DNA of 64,000 nt. It comes from Flammeovirgaceae bacterium. Lineage in GTDB: Bacteria > Bacteroidota > Bacteroidia > Cytophagales > Cyclobacteriaceae. Every line of letters begins with the position of its first letter. Position 1 is the first letter of the stretch. The stretch spans positions 38,091 through 102,090 of the forward strand of contig JAJTHV010000118.1 in assembly GCA_021300095.1 (NCBI GenBank). Reading direction: 5' to 3'. Below the pieces are notes generated by a model. It was not told where the DNA came from and did not search any database. It worked only from the letters and a program-made list of their open reading frames with translations. Below are positions 17,916-25,898 of this stretch, in pieces. The position numbers and the translations under genes are program-made.

Positions 17916-19556
17916 CTAGATAGTTCTTCCCGTATTAATCACATTCACTCCATTGAAACGGGCAGTAGAACTTCCATGCGATACAGCACTCACTTGCGAG
18001 GGCTGACCTTTTCCATCGAAGAAAGAACCAAACATTCGGTAATCGCGCTCATCACAAATTTTCACGCAGCTATTCCAAAATTCTTGTGTGTTGGATTGAT
18101 ACGCCACATCGTTGAGCATGCCTGCGATTTGTCCGTTTTTGATTTCGTAAAACACAGTGCCACCAAATTGAAAATTATAGCGTTGCTGATCAATCGAGTA
18201 CGAACCACGACCCGCAATGTAAATGCCCTTCTCGACATCTTTAATCATCTGATCGATGGAGTATGGATCTTTACCCGGAGCGAGCGATACATTGGGCATG
18301 CGCTGAAACTGCACATCGCTCCAGCTTTGTGAGTAGCAACACCCGTGCGACTCGGTTTGTCCGAGCATGTGTACCTGATCGCGTATAGCTTGGAAGTTGA
18401 CGAGGATACCGTCTTTAATTAAATCCCAGCGCTTGCATTGCACGCCTTCGTCATCATAACCTACCGCACCGAGTGAGCCGGGTTGTATTTTATCTGCGAA
18501 AATGGTGACTTGCTTACTACCATAATTAAATGTGCCCGACTTCAGTTTTTCGATGCTGGCGAAACTGGTGCCTGCATAGTTGGCCTCATAACCCAAAATG
18601 CGATCTAACTCAAGCGGGTGGCCTACACTTTCGTGGATGGTTAGGCCTAAGTGATTGGGCTCGAGTACAAGATCATATTTACCGGGTTCAACTGATTTTG
18701 CCGAAATCATTTCCTTCGCCTGGCGCGCAGCCGTGGTGGCATCTTCGATCATGTCGTAGCTGTTGCGATACAGCACCATTCCCATCGGGGTAGCAAGTTT
18801 ATCTTCCGCTTTCGGAATCATGTATTCGTAGCCCATGCCCATCGGGGCACTCATGGCATCGCGCGATTTGAACTTGCCTGAAGCGCGGTCAATAACATTC
18901 ACAGTAAAGGTGGGCCAGATGCGATGGATATCCTGATCGATGTACGAGCCATCTGTAGAAGCAAAATATTTTTGTTCGTTTACCTGAAAGAGATTGGAGC
19001 TGGCAAAGTTGGCTCCACCATTTTGGGCGGCTGCGTTGGCACTCAACAACAACTCTACTTTTTCAGACACCGGAACTTCAAAAGCATTTTTTTGAATAGG
19101 AGTGTTCCATGTTACTTCACCATAACCTTTCACCGGAGCGAGGCGCACCGGCTCCGTTTGAAATTTGCTGTTCGCTTTCGCAATGGCAATGGCGCGCTCG
19201 GTAGCTTTTTTAATGCCATCTGTTGAAACATCGTTGGTGGAGGCAAAGCCCCAAGTGCCTTTGGCGATTACCCGTACACCTACTCCAAACGATTCGGTGC
19301 TTTGAATTCCCTGCACACGTTTTTCACGGGTGTTAATGAATTGGTTGAGGTAGCGACCAATGCGCACATCGGCATACGTAGCACCTGCACTCTTAGCGGT
19401 GTTGAGCGCTACATCGGCCAATTGCTTTTTCTGACTCACGGTCAGCGGCACTTCCAGCAAGGCTTCGATGGATATTGGGTTACCGATAGCAGATATGGGT
19501 AAAGCAAGGCCTCCCAATCCCAATCCAGCCAGTTGAACAAAATCTCTTCTTTTCAT
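17916..19556 (-). CDS. tldD: Tat-exported TldD-like zinc metallopeptidase (copy B)
   Basis: 546 residues. Twin-arginine leader KRRDFVQLAGLGLGGLALP, catalytic HESVGH in LTIHESVGHPLELDRILGYE, and a C-terminal VKICDERDYRMFGSFFDGKG. Tandem paralogue of copy A; they differ mostly in surface segments while the active site and C-terminal third are almost identical. It is the first gene of the cluster TldD-TldD-TldE. Two catalytic-type subunits plus one TldE-like subunit suggest alternative pairings, which is an inference. Confidence 0.9.
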   Translation of the reverse strand: MKRRDFVQLAGLGLGGLALPISAIGNPISIEALLEVPLTVSQKKQLADVALNTAKSAGATYADVRIGRYLNQFINTREKRVQGIQSTESFGVGVRVIAKGTWGFASTNDVSTDGIKKATERAIAIAKANSKFQTEPVRLAPVKGYGEVTWNTPIQKNAFEVPVSEKVELLLSANAAAQNGGANFASSNLFQVNEQKYFASTDGSYIDQDIHRIWPTFTVNVIDRASGKFKSRDAMSAPMGMGYEYMIPKAEDKLATPMGMVLYRNSYDMIEDATTAARQAKEMISAKSVEPGKYDLVLEPNHLGLTIHESVGHPLELDRILGYEANYAGTSFASIEKLKSGTFNYGSKQVTIFADKIQPGSLGAVGYDDEGVQCKRWDLIKDGILVNFQAIRDQVHMLGQTESHGCCYSQSWSDVQFQRMPNVSLAPGKDPYSIDQMIKDVEKGIYIAGRGSYSIDQQRYNFQFGGTVFYEIKNGQIAGMLNDVAYQSNTQEFWNSCVKICDERDYRMFGSFFDGKGQPSQVSAVSHGSSTARFNGVNVINTGRTI

Positions 19557-19807
19557 CTCTTAATAATTTTTTTGTTTGTTAATAGGATCACCAAGAAGGT
19601 GTTAACATTTACAATTCAAATAGGGTTAAAATTCTACAACCTGTCAATCAATCAAAATAAATGTAGTCAAAAGGAATAGCCTTCGGTCAGAAATAATACA
19701 TGGAGTTCACAAAACTTTCGATAAGTGGAGAATTAACGGTTTACTCACCATTTTATGAACAATGGTTTTAATCTAAATACTATATTCGTAAAAAGAAGGC
19801 TTACACT

Positions 19808-22519
19808 ATGGACGTGCCCCAGAAACAGGTATTGGAATTTATTGCACGCCTGGCCTATAATATCCCCGGTTTATCGGGTGAGTTGAAACTTTATTTTAGC
19901 CAGTTTTTGACGGCTCATTTTTCAAAAACCCTCTCCAAGGAACAAATCGAAGATATTGAAAATAGAAGAGCATCTTCCGTTATCACGGAAGAGGAAAAGA
20001 ACAAAGTGGCTCGCTCTTTTTCATTCGAAGATAAGGCATGGTGTATTGCCGCTTTGGGCCGGCTACAAGATCAGGCTGAGAAAGTAGATGATCGAATTCT
20101 ATCTCGCAGAATAGGAAAACTGATTGAAGAGTTAACTGCTTTATTTGGTCTAAGCGAGCAGCATGGTTTGATTCAAAAAGAAAAAGATCAAATCGAACAA
20201 GAGATTCTTGCCTTTCAAAATCGTCTGGTAATAAAAATTGAAACCAAGATTTGGCCCATTGCCTTAGACTATGTTATTCGATTTGCTTTCCTACTTAGCT
20301 TTAGCTTTTGGGATGTGAAAAAGGACTATTTAGCTCTGCTTAATATTTTGTTTATCCCTATTGTCACACTTGTTGCTGTGTATATCATTGGCAAAGTACA
20401 TAAAAGGGCCAATCTAAAATTACTGGATACCTATGGCGGAGCGGCCATGTATAAAATTGAATACAGCGTTTCTGTCAGTCAATATACTTGGCTTGCGTTT
20501 TTTCTTAGTTCGAGTATTTTCATTAGCTATCTATTACCCGATCGGCTGCATATCTTGGCTTTGTTCGGATTAAGTTTTTACTATTTTCTATATCTCCGTT
20601 ATTTCCGAATTGGCCGCTTAGGTGAGAATGACTTAGTACGACAATTAGAGAACAAAGGATTGGATACAAGAAAACTTACCGTAGATGAGAATGACGAAGT
20701 AATTGTAGCCCTAGAGACAAAACTAAACTCGGCCACCAGTCGATTGGAGGCATACGTTTTAGAGAGCGCACTGTTTGGCGCTTTGACGTTCAGCGGATTT
20801 TTGCAAATTATGGCTACAGATTTGGTTTCGTTTAAAGACTTAGAAGATTTTGCTTCCTACATTTTTTCTACCGCACAAGCATTTATTCATTTAGATGGGG
20901 CTCAGTTTGATGCAGGCATTATCGGACTTAGCAATAAGAAAAGTTTGTTTTGTCTGGTGTCTGCTCAAAGTTTGATTTGCTCCATTTTCTTTTTGGCAGT
21001 AATTTCATCACGTCTTCGTTTCAGCGACATCGCAGATAAAGTGCGAACTGCTTTAAACTTGGCGAAAGCTTATAATACCAAAGAGGAGGTGCTGCATGAT
21101 GAACAGGAGATTTCAGGGAAGACTACCAAGCGACTGGAACTATTAACCGCCAAGGTAAACGAACAGTTGCGTCAAGCCACACTCGCACTAGAAGAGATTA
21201 GCCCGGTGATGCAATACATGGAATACTTTCGAAATGCAGGTATTCTCGTTTTTTTAATAATCCTTATTAGTAGCAGTCTATTTATTACGAGTATTTTGGG
21301 ATGGACATTTTTGGCGCTCACGGTTGCTACCTATCTGTATTTCAATAGGTCGAAGATCAACACGCGCATAAAGTCATTTTTCCTCAGTTTCCGAATTGCA
21401 TTTATTAAACAGGGCTATTGGCTCTTCGCTGCTACAATACTTCCACAGGTGTTGGCTTTTGTGTTGCGTTTATTTTTTCATGTAAGAGATACCAATTTTC
21501 TGTTTGCCGTAAGCTATTTCTTAATGGGTCTTTATGTATTTGCCTGGCTGATCTTGGCTGCTCACGTAGACGAACAGTTTGGAGAGATTGAAGTAAGCAA
21601 GAGTGAGCAGACCCGCTTAAGTAGATGGAAGTTTTTTAAAAATATTCTGGCTGTTTTAGTCTTAATAGGAACTATCGGCCTTACCCTTAAACACCAACAT
21701 TTACAAGGAGCAAACGAAATGCTAATCCTTAGCCTTGGCCTTATTGGCACATCCATGTTTTTCATAGGTTATTATTTGACCAAGACAAAATGGATTGGTA
21801 TTATTTGTGGTTGGGTAATGTCGGTAAGTAGTGTAGGAGCATTATTCAAATTACTCCATTTCGAGGGAGCAGAAGAAATGCGTTTAATTGGGATTAGCTG
21901 TGCGATGGTAATGGTACCACTTATCGTGTGGAAGCGTAAAACATTTCATTCTTTAATGATTCGGTTTTGTGTAGCAACTATTTTAATCGGCATTTACTTT
22001 TTGCCCATTTTTGAAATACCCAAATTGAAATTGCAGATAGCCTACGACCATGAAACGTTTGATACAAATGAGATTCTGGGTGTGTTTGAAAAAAACAGTG
22101 CCGACTCTTTTCTAGAGCACCGCGACAAAGCTCTGGAGGAAGGCATAACTAAAAGTGATTGGTATATTCAGCAATATGGAATGCGCTATGGATTTACAGA
22201 GGTTTATCGGACTTTAGCAGTGGAATATTACGATTTTGCAAGCGCTGCATTGGAATCAGTAAAGACAAGCAATAAGAATGACACTACTTTACTTCCTCTT
22301 GCGCTAAAGGCGATTAAGCAAGAATATAAAATCATAAAACTATTTAATTTCAAGTTACTAGCGTTTAACCTAGAATTAGAACCAGATATTTTAATGGCGA
22401 TGGGAAGAAGAGAAGAAGCCATTGAGTCGCTAGAAAGAATTATTCCCCAGTTAGTTTATGATGATAATAAAGAATACCTAAAAGAAAAACTTAAGGCTAT
22501 CAAAGAACAAAACCCATAG
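19808..22519 (+). CDS. Large multi-pass membrane protein of unknown function
   Basis: 903 residues, no family recognised. Residues 1-150 are soluble, helical and charged. From about 155 there are roughly fourteen hydrophobic segments (for example LNILFIPIVTLVAVYIIG, AGILVFLIILISSSLFI, YFLMGLYVFAWLILAA), interrupted by a charged helical loop at about 410-470 (EISGKTTKRLELLTAKVNEQ). The last 170 residues are again soluble and helical with a TPR-like end (GRREEAIESLERIIPQL). No active-site motif is visible. The gene is followed by proC after 22 nt, so they may share a transcript. Confidence 0.75.
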   Translation: MDVPQKQVLEFIARLAYNIPGLSGELKLYFSQFLTAHFSKTLSKEQIEDIENRRASSVITEEEKNKVARSFSFEDKAWCIAALGRLQDQAEKVDDRILSRRIGKLIEELTALFGLSEQHGLIQKEKDQIEQEILAFQNRLVIKIETKIWPIALDYVIRFAFLLSFSFWDVKKDYLALLNILFIPIVTLVAVYIIGKVHKRANLKLLDTYGGAAMYKIEYSVSVSQYTWLAFFLSSSIFISYLLPDRLHILALFGLSFYYFLYLRYFRIGRLGENDLVRQLENKGLDTRKLTVDENDEVIVALETKLNSATSRLEAYVLESALFGALTFSGFLQIMATDLVSFKDLEDFASYIFSTAQAFIHLDGAQFDAGIIGLSNKKSLFCLVSAQSLICSIFFLAVISSRLRFSDIADKVRTALNLAKAYNTKEEVLHDEQEISGKTTKRLELLTAKVNEQLRQATLALEEISPVMQYMEYFRNAGILVFLIILISSSLFITSILGWTFLALTVATYLYFNRSKINTRIKSFFLSFRIAFIKQGYWLFAATILPQVLAFVLRLFFHVRDTNFLFAVSYFLMGLYVFAWLILAAHVDEQFGEIEVSKSEQTRLSRWKFFKNILAVLVLIGTIGLTLKHQHLQGANEMLILSLGLIGTSMFFIGYYLTKTKWIGIICGWVMSVSSVGALFKLLHFEGAEEMRLIGISCAMVMVPLIVWKRKTFHSLMIRFCVATILIGIYFLPIFEIPKLKLQIAYDHETFDTNEILGVFEKNSADSFLEHRDKALEEGITKSDWYIQQYGMRYGFTEVYRTLAVEYYDFASAALESVKTSNKNDTTLLPLALKAIKQEYKIIKLFNFKLLAFNLELEPDILMAMGRREEAIESLERIIPQLVYDDNKEYLKEKLKAIKEQNP

Positions 22520-22541
22520 AAAATAAATATTTGAAGATTAT

Positions 22542-23339
22542 ATGAACACGAAGAAAATTGCCATCATTGGCGGAGGAAATCTGGGCATTGCGATGGCCGA
22601 AGGATTATTGAAGAGTGGTTTTGCCAAACCGGCTCAACTCACAGTTACACGAAGAACCTTGTCGCGCCTGCAACCACTGCGGGAAAAAGGTGTAACCATC
22701 ACGGATAACAACGAAGCCGCTATCCGCGAAAGCGAGATAATCATTGTGGCGCTCAAGCCCTTCAATGTAAAAGAAGTATTGACGGGTTTGAAAAACGCCT
22801 TCGATCCGAAGAAGCACATTATTATAAGTGTGGTGACAGGAATTTTTTTGAAAGACCTTTCCGAAATTTTCACGGCACCGCTTCCCATTTTTCGGGCCAT
22901 GCCCAATACGGCCATTGCTATTCAGGAGTCGGTTACGTGTATGTGTGCGCAGGGTGCTTCCGCAGAACAATCGGCTTATGTAAAAGAATTGTTTGATCAG
23001 ATGGGTGTCACCATTCCTATTGACGAAAAGTTGATGGACGCAGCCACGGTGTTAGGTGCTTGTGGCATTGCCTATGCACTTCGCTTTATCCGAGCTGCTA
23101 CGCAGGGTGGAATTGAAATTGGATTTGATGCCAAAACAGCCAGCCTGATTGCCGCACAAACGGTGAAAGGCGCGGCCGAACTTTTATTGAAAGGCAATAA
23201 CCATCCGGAAGAAGAAATCGATAAAGTTACTACCCCGAAAGGCTGCACGATTGTAGGTCTCAATGAAATGGAGCATCGCGGATTTAGCTCTTCGCTAATC
23301 AGAGGCATTGGTGCTTCGTATCATAAGATTAGTAATTAA
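22542..23339 (+). CDS. proC: Pyrroline-5-carboxylate reductase
   Basis: 265 residues; last step of proline synthesis, NAD(P)H-dependent reduction of pyrroline-5-carboxylate in the cytoplasm. The Rossmann start is KIAIIGGGNLGIAMAEGLL. The C-terminal dimer domain has the family pattern TTPKGCTIVGLNEMEHRGF. The usual GSGPAY stretch reads GACGIAY, a mild deviation from the canonical enzyme. It follows the unknown membrane protein by 22 nt and precedes the MoxR operon by 77 nt. Confidence 0.9.
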   Translation: MNTKKIAIIGGGNLGIAMAEGLLKSGFAKPAQLTVTRRTLSRLQPLREKGVTITDNNEAAIRESEIIIVALKPFNVKEVLTGLKNAFDPKKHIIISVVTGIFLKDLSEIFTAPLPIFRAMPNTAIAIQESVTCMCAQGASAEQSAYVKELFDQMGVTIPIDEKLMDAATVLGACGIAYALRFIRAATQGGIEIGFDAKTASLIAAQTVKGAAELLLKGNNHPEEEIDKVTTPKGCTIVGLNEMEHRGFSSSLIRGIGASYHKISN

Positions 23340-23390
23340 CTGCCCGTTTAAAAAATCAATGGTAAAGTAACAAGGCACACCTTATGAAAA

Positions 23391-23433
23391 GGAGGAAGTG
23401 CAGATGCTGTGTTTGAATGAGTTTGAAACCTAA
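23391..23433 (+). promoter_or_regulatory. Strong Shine-Dalgarno and 9-codon leader ORF before the MoxR operon
   Basis: GGAGG at 23391-23395, preceded by AAAA, lies 8 nt before an ATG at 23404 that opens a nine-codon frame (MLCLNEFET, stop at 23431-23433). This frame overlaps the start of the first operon gene (ATG 23417) by 17 nt. A second ten-codon frame from ATG 23384 (MKRRKCRCCV) overlaps the same region. The first gene has no Shine-Dalgarno site at proper distance, so translational coupling from the leader is plausible. Confidence 0.5.
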
Positions 23434-24064
23434 GGAAAATTATTTTTTAAACATGATAAAGTCACTTCGCGAAAGCGAGGAGGTGATATTGTATTATAAA
23501 AACATAACATTCAGCCCGGATGAAGATCAGATGGTGGTGGATTTTTTGAAATCACAATACGAGGAGGAGAAAATGGATTACCCGGATAGTCCTCCGGAAT
23601 ATGATGAGGTAGCTGCTTTGTGGGCGGCCAAGACGGTGTATGTGGCGGCTCAATTAATTTTGTTTCGTCAGGATAAGGAGGAAACTTTAAATAATTTATT
23701 TCTTCCGATTCACATCCCCACTACACCCGGCTCAATTTTGTCAGCTGATTTGTGTTTGCGATTTTTGCCGGAGATGATAAAGAATTTAAAGGCCATTGAT
23801 AGCGAAGATCTATTGATTGATTTGTTGGAGGAGAGATTAAAGAAATGGCACTACTCTTCGGTTAATTATCCCTTGCGTATTGAAGAATTAGATTTTACGG
23901 AAGTGTACGCAAACGCCTGCTTGCAGCATCTTTATTGCGACCGCATTATCCGATACAAAAATTTACCATTGGCATTGATTCCGTTTTTTAAAAGTAAGGT
24001 ACAGGCGCAAATGGGCTTATATGGAAAAGAATTTTGGAGTGAATTTCAATTACATGTCTCATGA
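23417..24064 (+). CDS. Helical accessory protein of MoxR system (first gene)
   Basis: 215 residues, mostly alpha-helical, acidic, without signal or membrane segments. Not assigned to a family from motifs. Visible features are the basic start MSLKPKENYFLNMIKSLRES, an aromatic/acidic stretch (DYPDSPPEYDEVAALWAAK) and a C-terminal region rich in Tyr and Leu. An in-frame stop lies immediately before ATG 23417, so that ATG is the earliest start; ATG 23453 is an alternative. Its TGA overlaps the ATG of the MoxR gene (24061-24064). Position suggests one of the accessory families of MoxR-vWA-beta-propeller systems. Confidence 0.75.
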   Translation: MSLKPKENYFLNMIKSLRESEEVILYYKNITFSPDEDQMVVDFLKSQYEEEKMDYPDSPPEYDEVAALWAAKTVYVAAQLILFRQDKEETLNNLFLPIHIPTTPGSILSADLCLRFLPEMIKNLKAIDSEDLLIDLLEERLKKWHYSSVNYPLRIEELDFTEVYANACLQHLYCDRIIRYKNLPLALIPFFKSKVQAQMGLYGKEFWSEFQLHVS

Positions 24065-25191
24065 TGAATAGTGCTGAAAAGTTTGATCGCGTATTGAGTT
24101 ACGTTAAAAATGCCTTTGTTGGTAAAAATGAAATTGTTGATTTGCTGGGCATATCGTTGATAGCAAAAGAAAATGCCTTTTTGCTAGGGCCACCCGGCAC
24201 AGCCAAAAGCGCTATCGTACGACATCTCTCTTCCTGCATTCAGGATGGAAAAAACTTTGAGTACCTGTTGACTCGCTTTACCGAGCCAAACGAAATTTTT
24301 GGACCATTCGATATTCGGAGGCTGAAAGAAGGCGAGCTGGTAACGAATACGGAAGGCATGATGCCGGAAGCTTCGCTCGTGTTTCTGGATGAAATTTTTA
24401 ATGCGAATAGTGCCATTCTCAATAGTTTGCTGATGGCGTTGAACGAACGCATTTTCAGAAGAGGCAAAGAAACGAAAAAACTACCCGCACTGCTTTTTGT
24501 AGGAGCCAGCAATTTACTTCCCGAAGATGAGGCGCTGAATGCGTTGCTCGATCGTTTTCTAATTCGCATTCGCTGCGATTATGTGGATACAGATTTGTTG
24601 GAGCAAGTACTATTGGCCGGATGGAAGCTGGATGCAAATCAAACAGACAAACCAACCATAACGCCTGCTGAAATTATTGAGATGCAGCAAAAAAGTAAGT
24701 TGGTAGACCTCTCACCCATTCGAAAGCAGTATGTCGATTTGGTACACAATCTTCGAAGTACAGGCGTAAAAGTATCGGACAGACGAGCGGTTAAAATTCA
24801 AAATCTGCTAGCTGCCAGCGCGCTGATCTGCAATCGCGATGCGGCCATTGTTTCCGATTTGTGGGTGTTGAAACACATTTGGGACACAGAAGAGCAAATT
24901 GAAATTTTAGCTGGAATTGTCGATGCCGTCATTGAAAAGGATCAATCACCACAGGCGCATCCGCAAGCGCATTACAACCGAATGCCCAATGCCGAGGAAT
25001 TAATGAAGGAAGTTGAGCTTCTGAAAACAAAGTGGTCGGCAGAAAATTTATCGTTTGAAGAAAAGAATGTATTGAAAGACAAATTGCGTTATGTACAAAA
25101 CAGAAGCAACTGGGTGAAGAAAAGTGAGCACAAGCAATTTATTCAGAATGAAATCGATCAATTATGGCAACTCATGCTTCAGACAGTTTGA
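24061..25191 (+). CDS. MoxR-family AAA+ ATPase, RavA-like
   Basis: 376 residues. Walker A GPPGTAKS (43-50), Walker B LVFLDEIF (Asp110, Glu111), sensor-1 Asn151 in GASNLLPED and arginine finger near Arg166 in LLDRFLIRI. The segment TRFTEPNEIFGPFDIRRL is typical of the RavA branch of MoxR ATPases. These work as hexamers that remodel partners through vWA-domain adaptors. The C-terminal 120 residues are a helical lid/extension. The gene is coupled on both sides (4-nt overlap before, 28-nt overlap after) and the vWA-like partner is two genes downstream. Confidence 0.93.
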   Translation: MMNSAEKFDRVLSYVKNAFVGKNEIVDLLGISLIAKENAFLLGPPGTAKSAIVRHLSSCIQDGKNFEYLLTRFTEPNEIFGPFDIRRLKEGELVTNTEGMMPEASLVFLDEIFNANSAILNSLLMALNERIFRRGKETKKLPALLFVGASNLLPEDEALNALLDRFLIRIRCDYVDTDLLEQVLLAGWKLDANQTDKPTITPAEIIEMQQKSKLVDLSPIRKQYVDLVHNLRSTGVKVSDRRAVKIQNLLAASALICNRDAAIVSDLWVLKHIWDTEEQIEILAGIVDAVIEKDQSPQAHPQAHYNRMPNAEELMKEVELLKTKWSAENLSFEEKNVLKDKLRYVQNRSNWVKKSEHKQFIQNEIDQLWQLMLQTV

Positions 25192-25898
25192 TTTATTATG
25201 CATGCTTGCCTGTAGAACGAAAACTCGATTTGGCCTCCATTCGTCATTGGGATAATTTGAAATTGGCTGCAGATAGCGGAGAAATTTGGGTGAAGGGCTT
25301 TACAGATTTTCAAATCATTTCCAAAGAGGTCAAATCCATTCCAATCAAAAGTTTGTACTTCGAAAGGGATGGTCACTTATTTCCTCTGGGCAGTAGCTTA
25401 CCGGCTCTGGTAGTACCATCTCTTCTTTGGTCGCCTATTGATCGGGCTTTGCCAATTGAATTGCCTTCATTCAATCATAATTTTTTTGGAGTCGATCAGT
25501 CGATTTCACTTCAATTGGTTGTTGATTCTGAAGAACGCGAAGCCTATGCCATGAAAGTAAATCTTCATGACTTAGAAATGTATTTAACCAATGCTTCGCA
25601 GATACGTTTGGAAAAAATAAATTGGCTAATCTTGAATTCGACACAAGCGCTCGTAGTCGGCAAACCGCCATTGCCTATTCCGGGAAATGCGTATTGGCCT
25701 TTCGGTCAGTTTTTATTGCCAGGCGGCTATCATTTTGACTTGCCTATCTTAGCAAAAGCCTTAGCACAGAAACTGAATCAACAAAAGACAGATTGGATTT
25801 TGTGGGATGTGAATAACACCTACTCATTCATTTTACAATCCAGCTTCATGCCTTTATCGCGCAGTTCGTTTCGAAACACATTTTCAAAAGTGATTTGA
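25164..25898 (+). CDS. Conserved-looking MoxR-system protein (third gene)
   Basis: 244 residues, soluble, mixed alpha/beta; no catalytic motif recognised. Notable segments are SLIYYACLPVERKLDLASIR, LWSPIDRALPIELP and NAYWPFGQFLLPGGYHFD. It starts inside the end of the MoxR gene (28-nt overlap) and its stop overlaps the next ATG, so it is made in step with the ATPase and the vWA-propeller protein. From context it probably belongs to one of the 'bpX' accessory families of MoxR-vWA-beta-propeller ternary systems; which one cannot be decided by eye. Confidence 0.75.
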   Translation: MATHASDSLIYYACLPVERKLDLASIRHWDNLKLAADSGEIWVKGFTDFQIISKEVKSIPIKSLYFERDGHLFPLGSSLPALVVPSLLWSPIDRALPIELPSFNHNFFGVDQSISLQLVVDSEEREAYAMKVNLHDLEMYLTNASQIRLEKINWLILNSTQALVVGKPPLPIPGNAYWPFGQFLLPGGYHFDLPILAKALAQKLNQQKTDWILWDVNNTYSFILQSSFMPLSRSSFRNTFSKVI

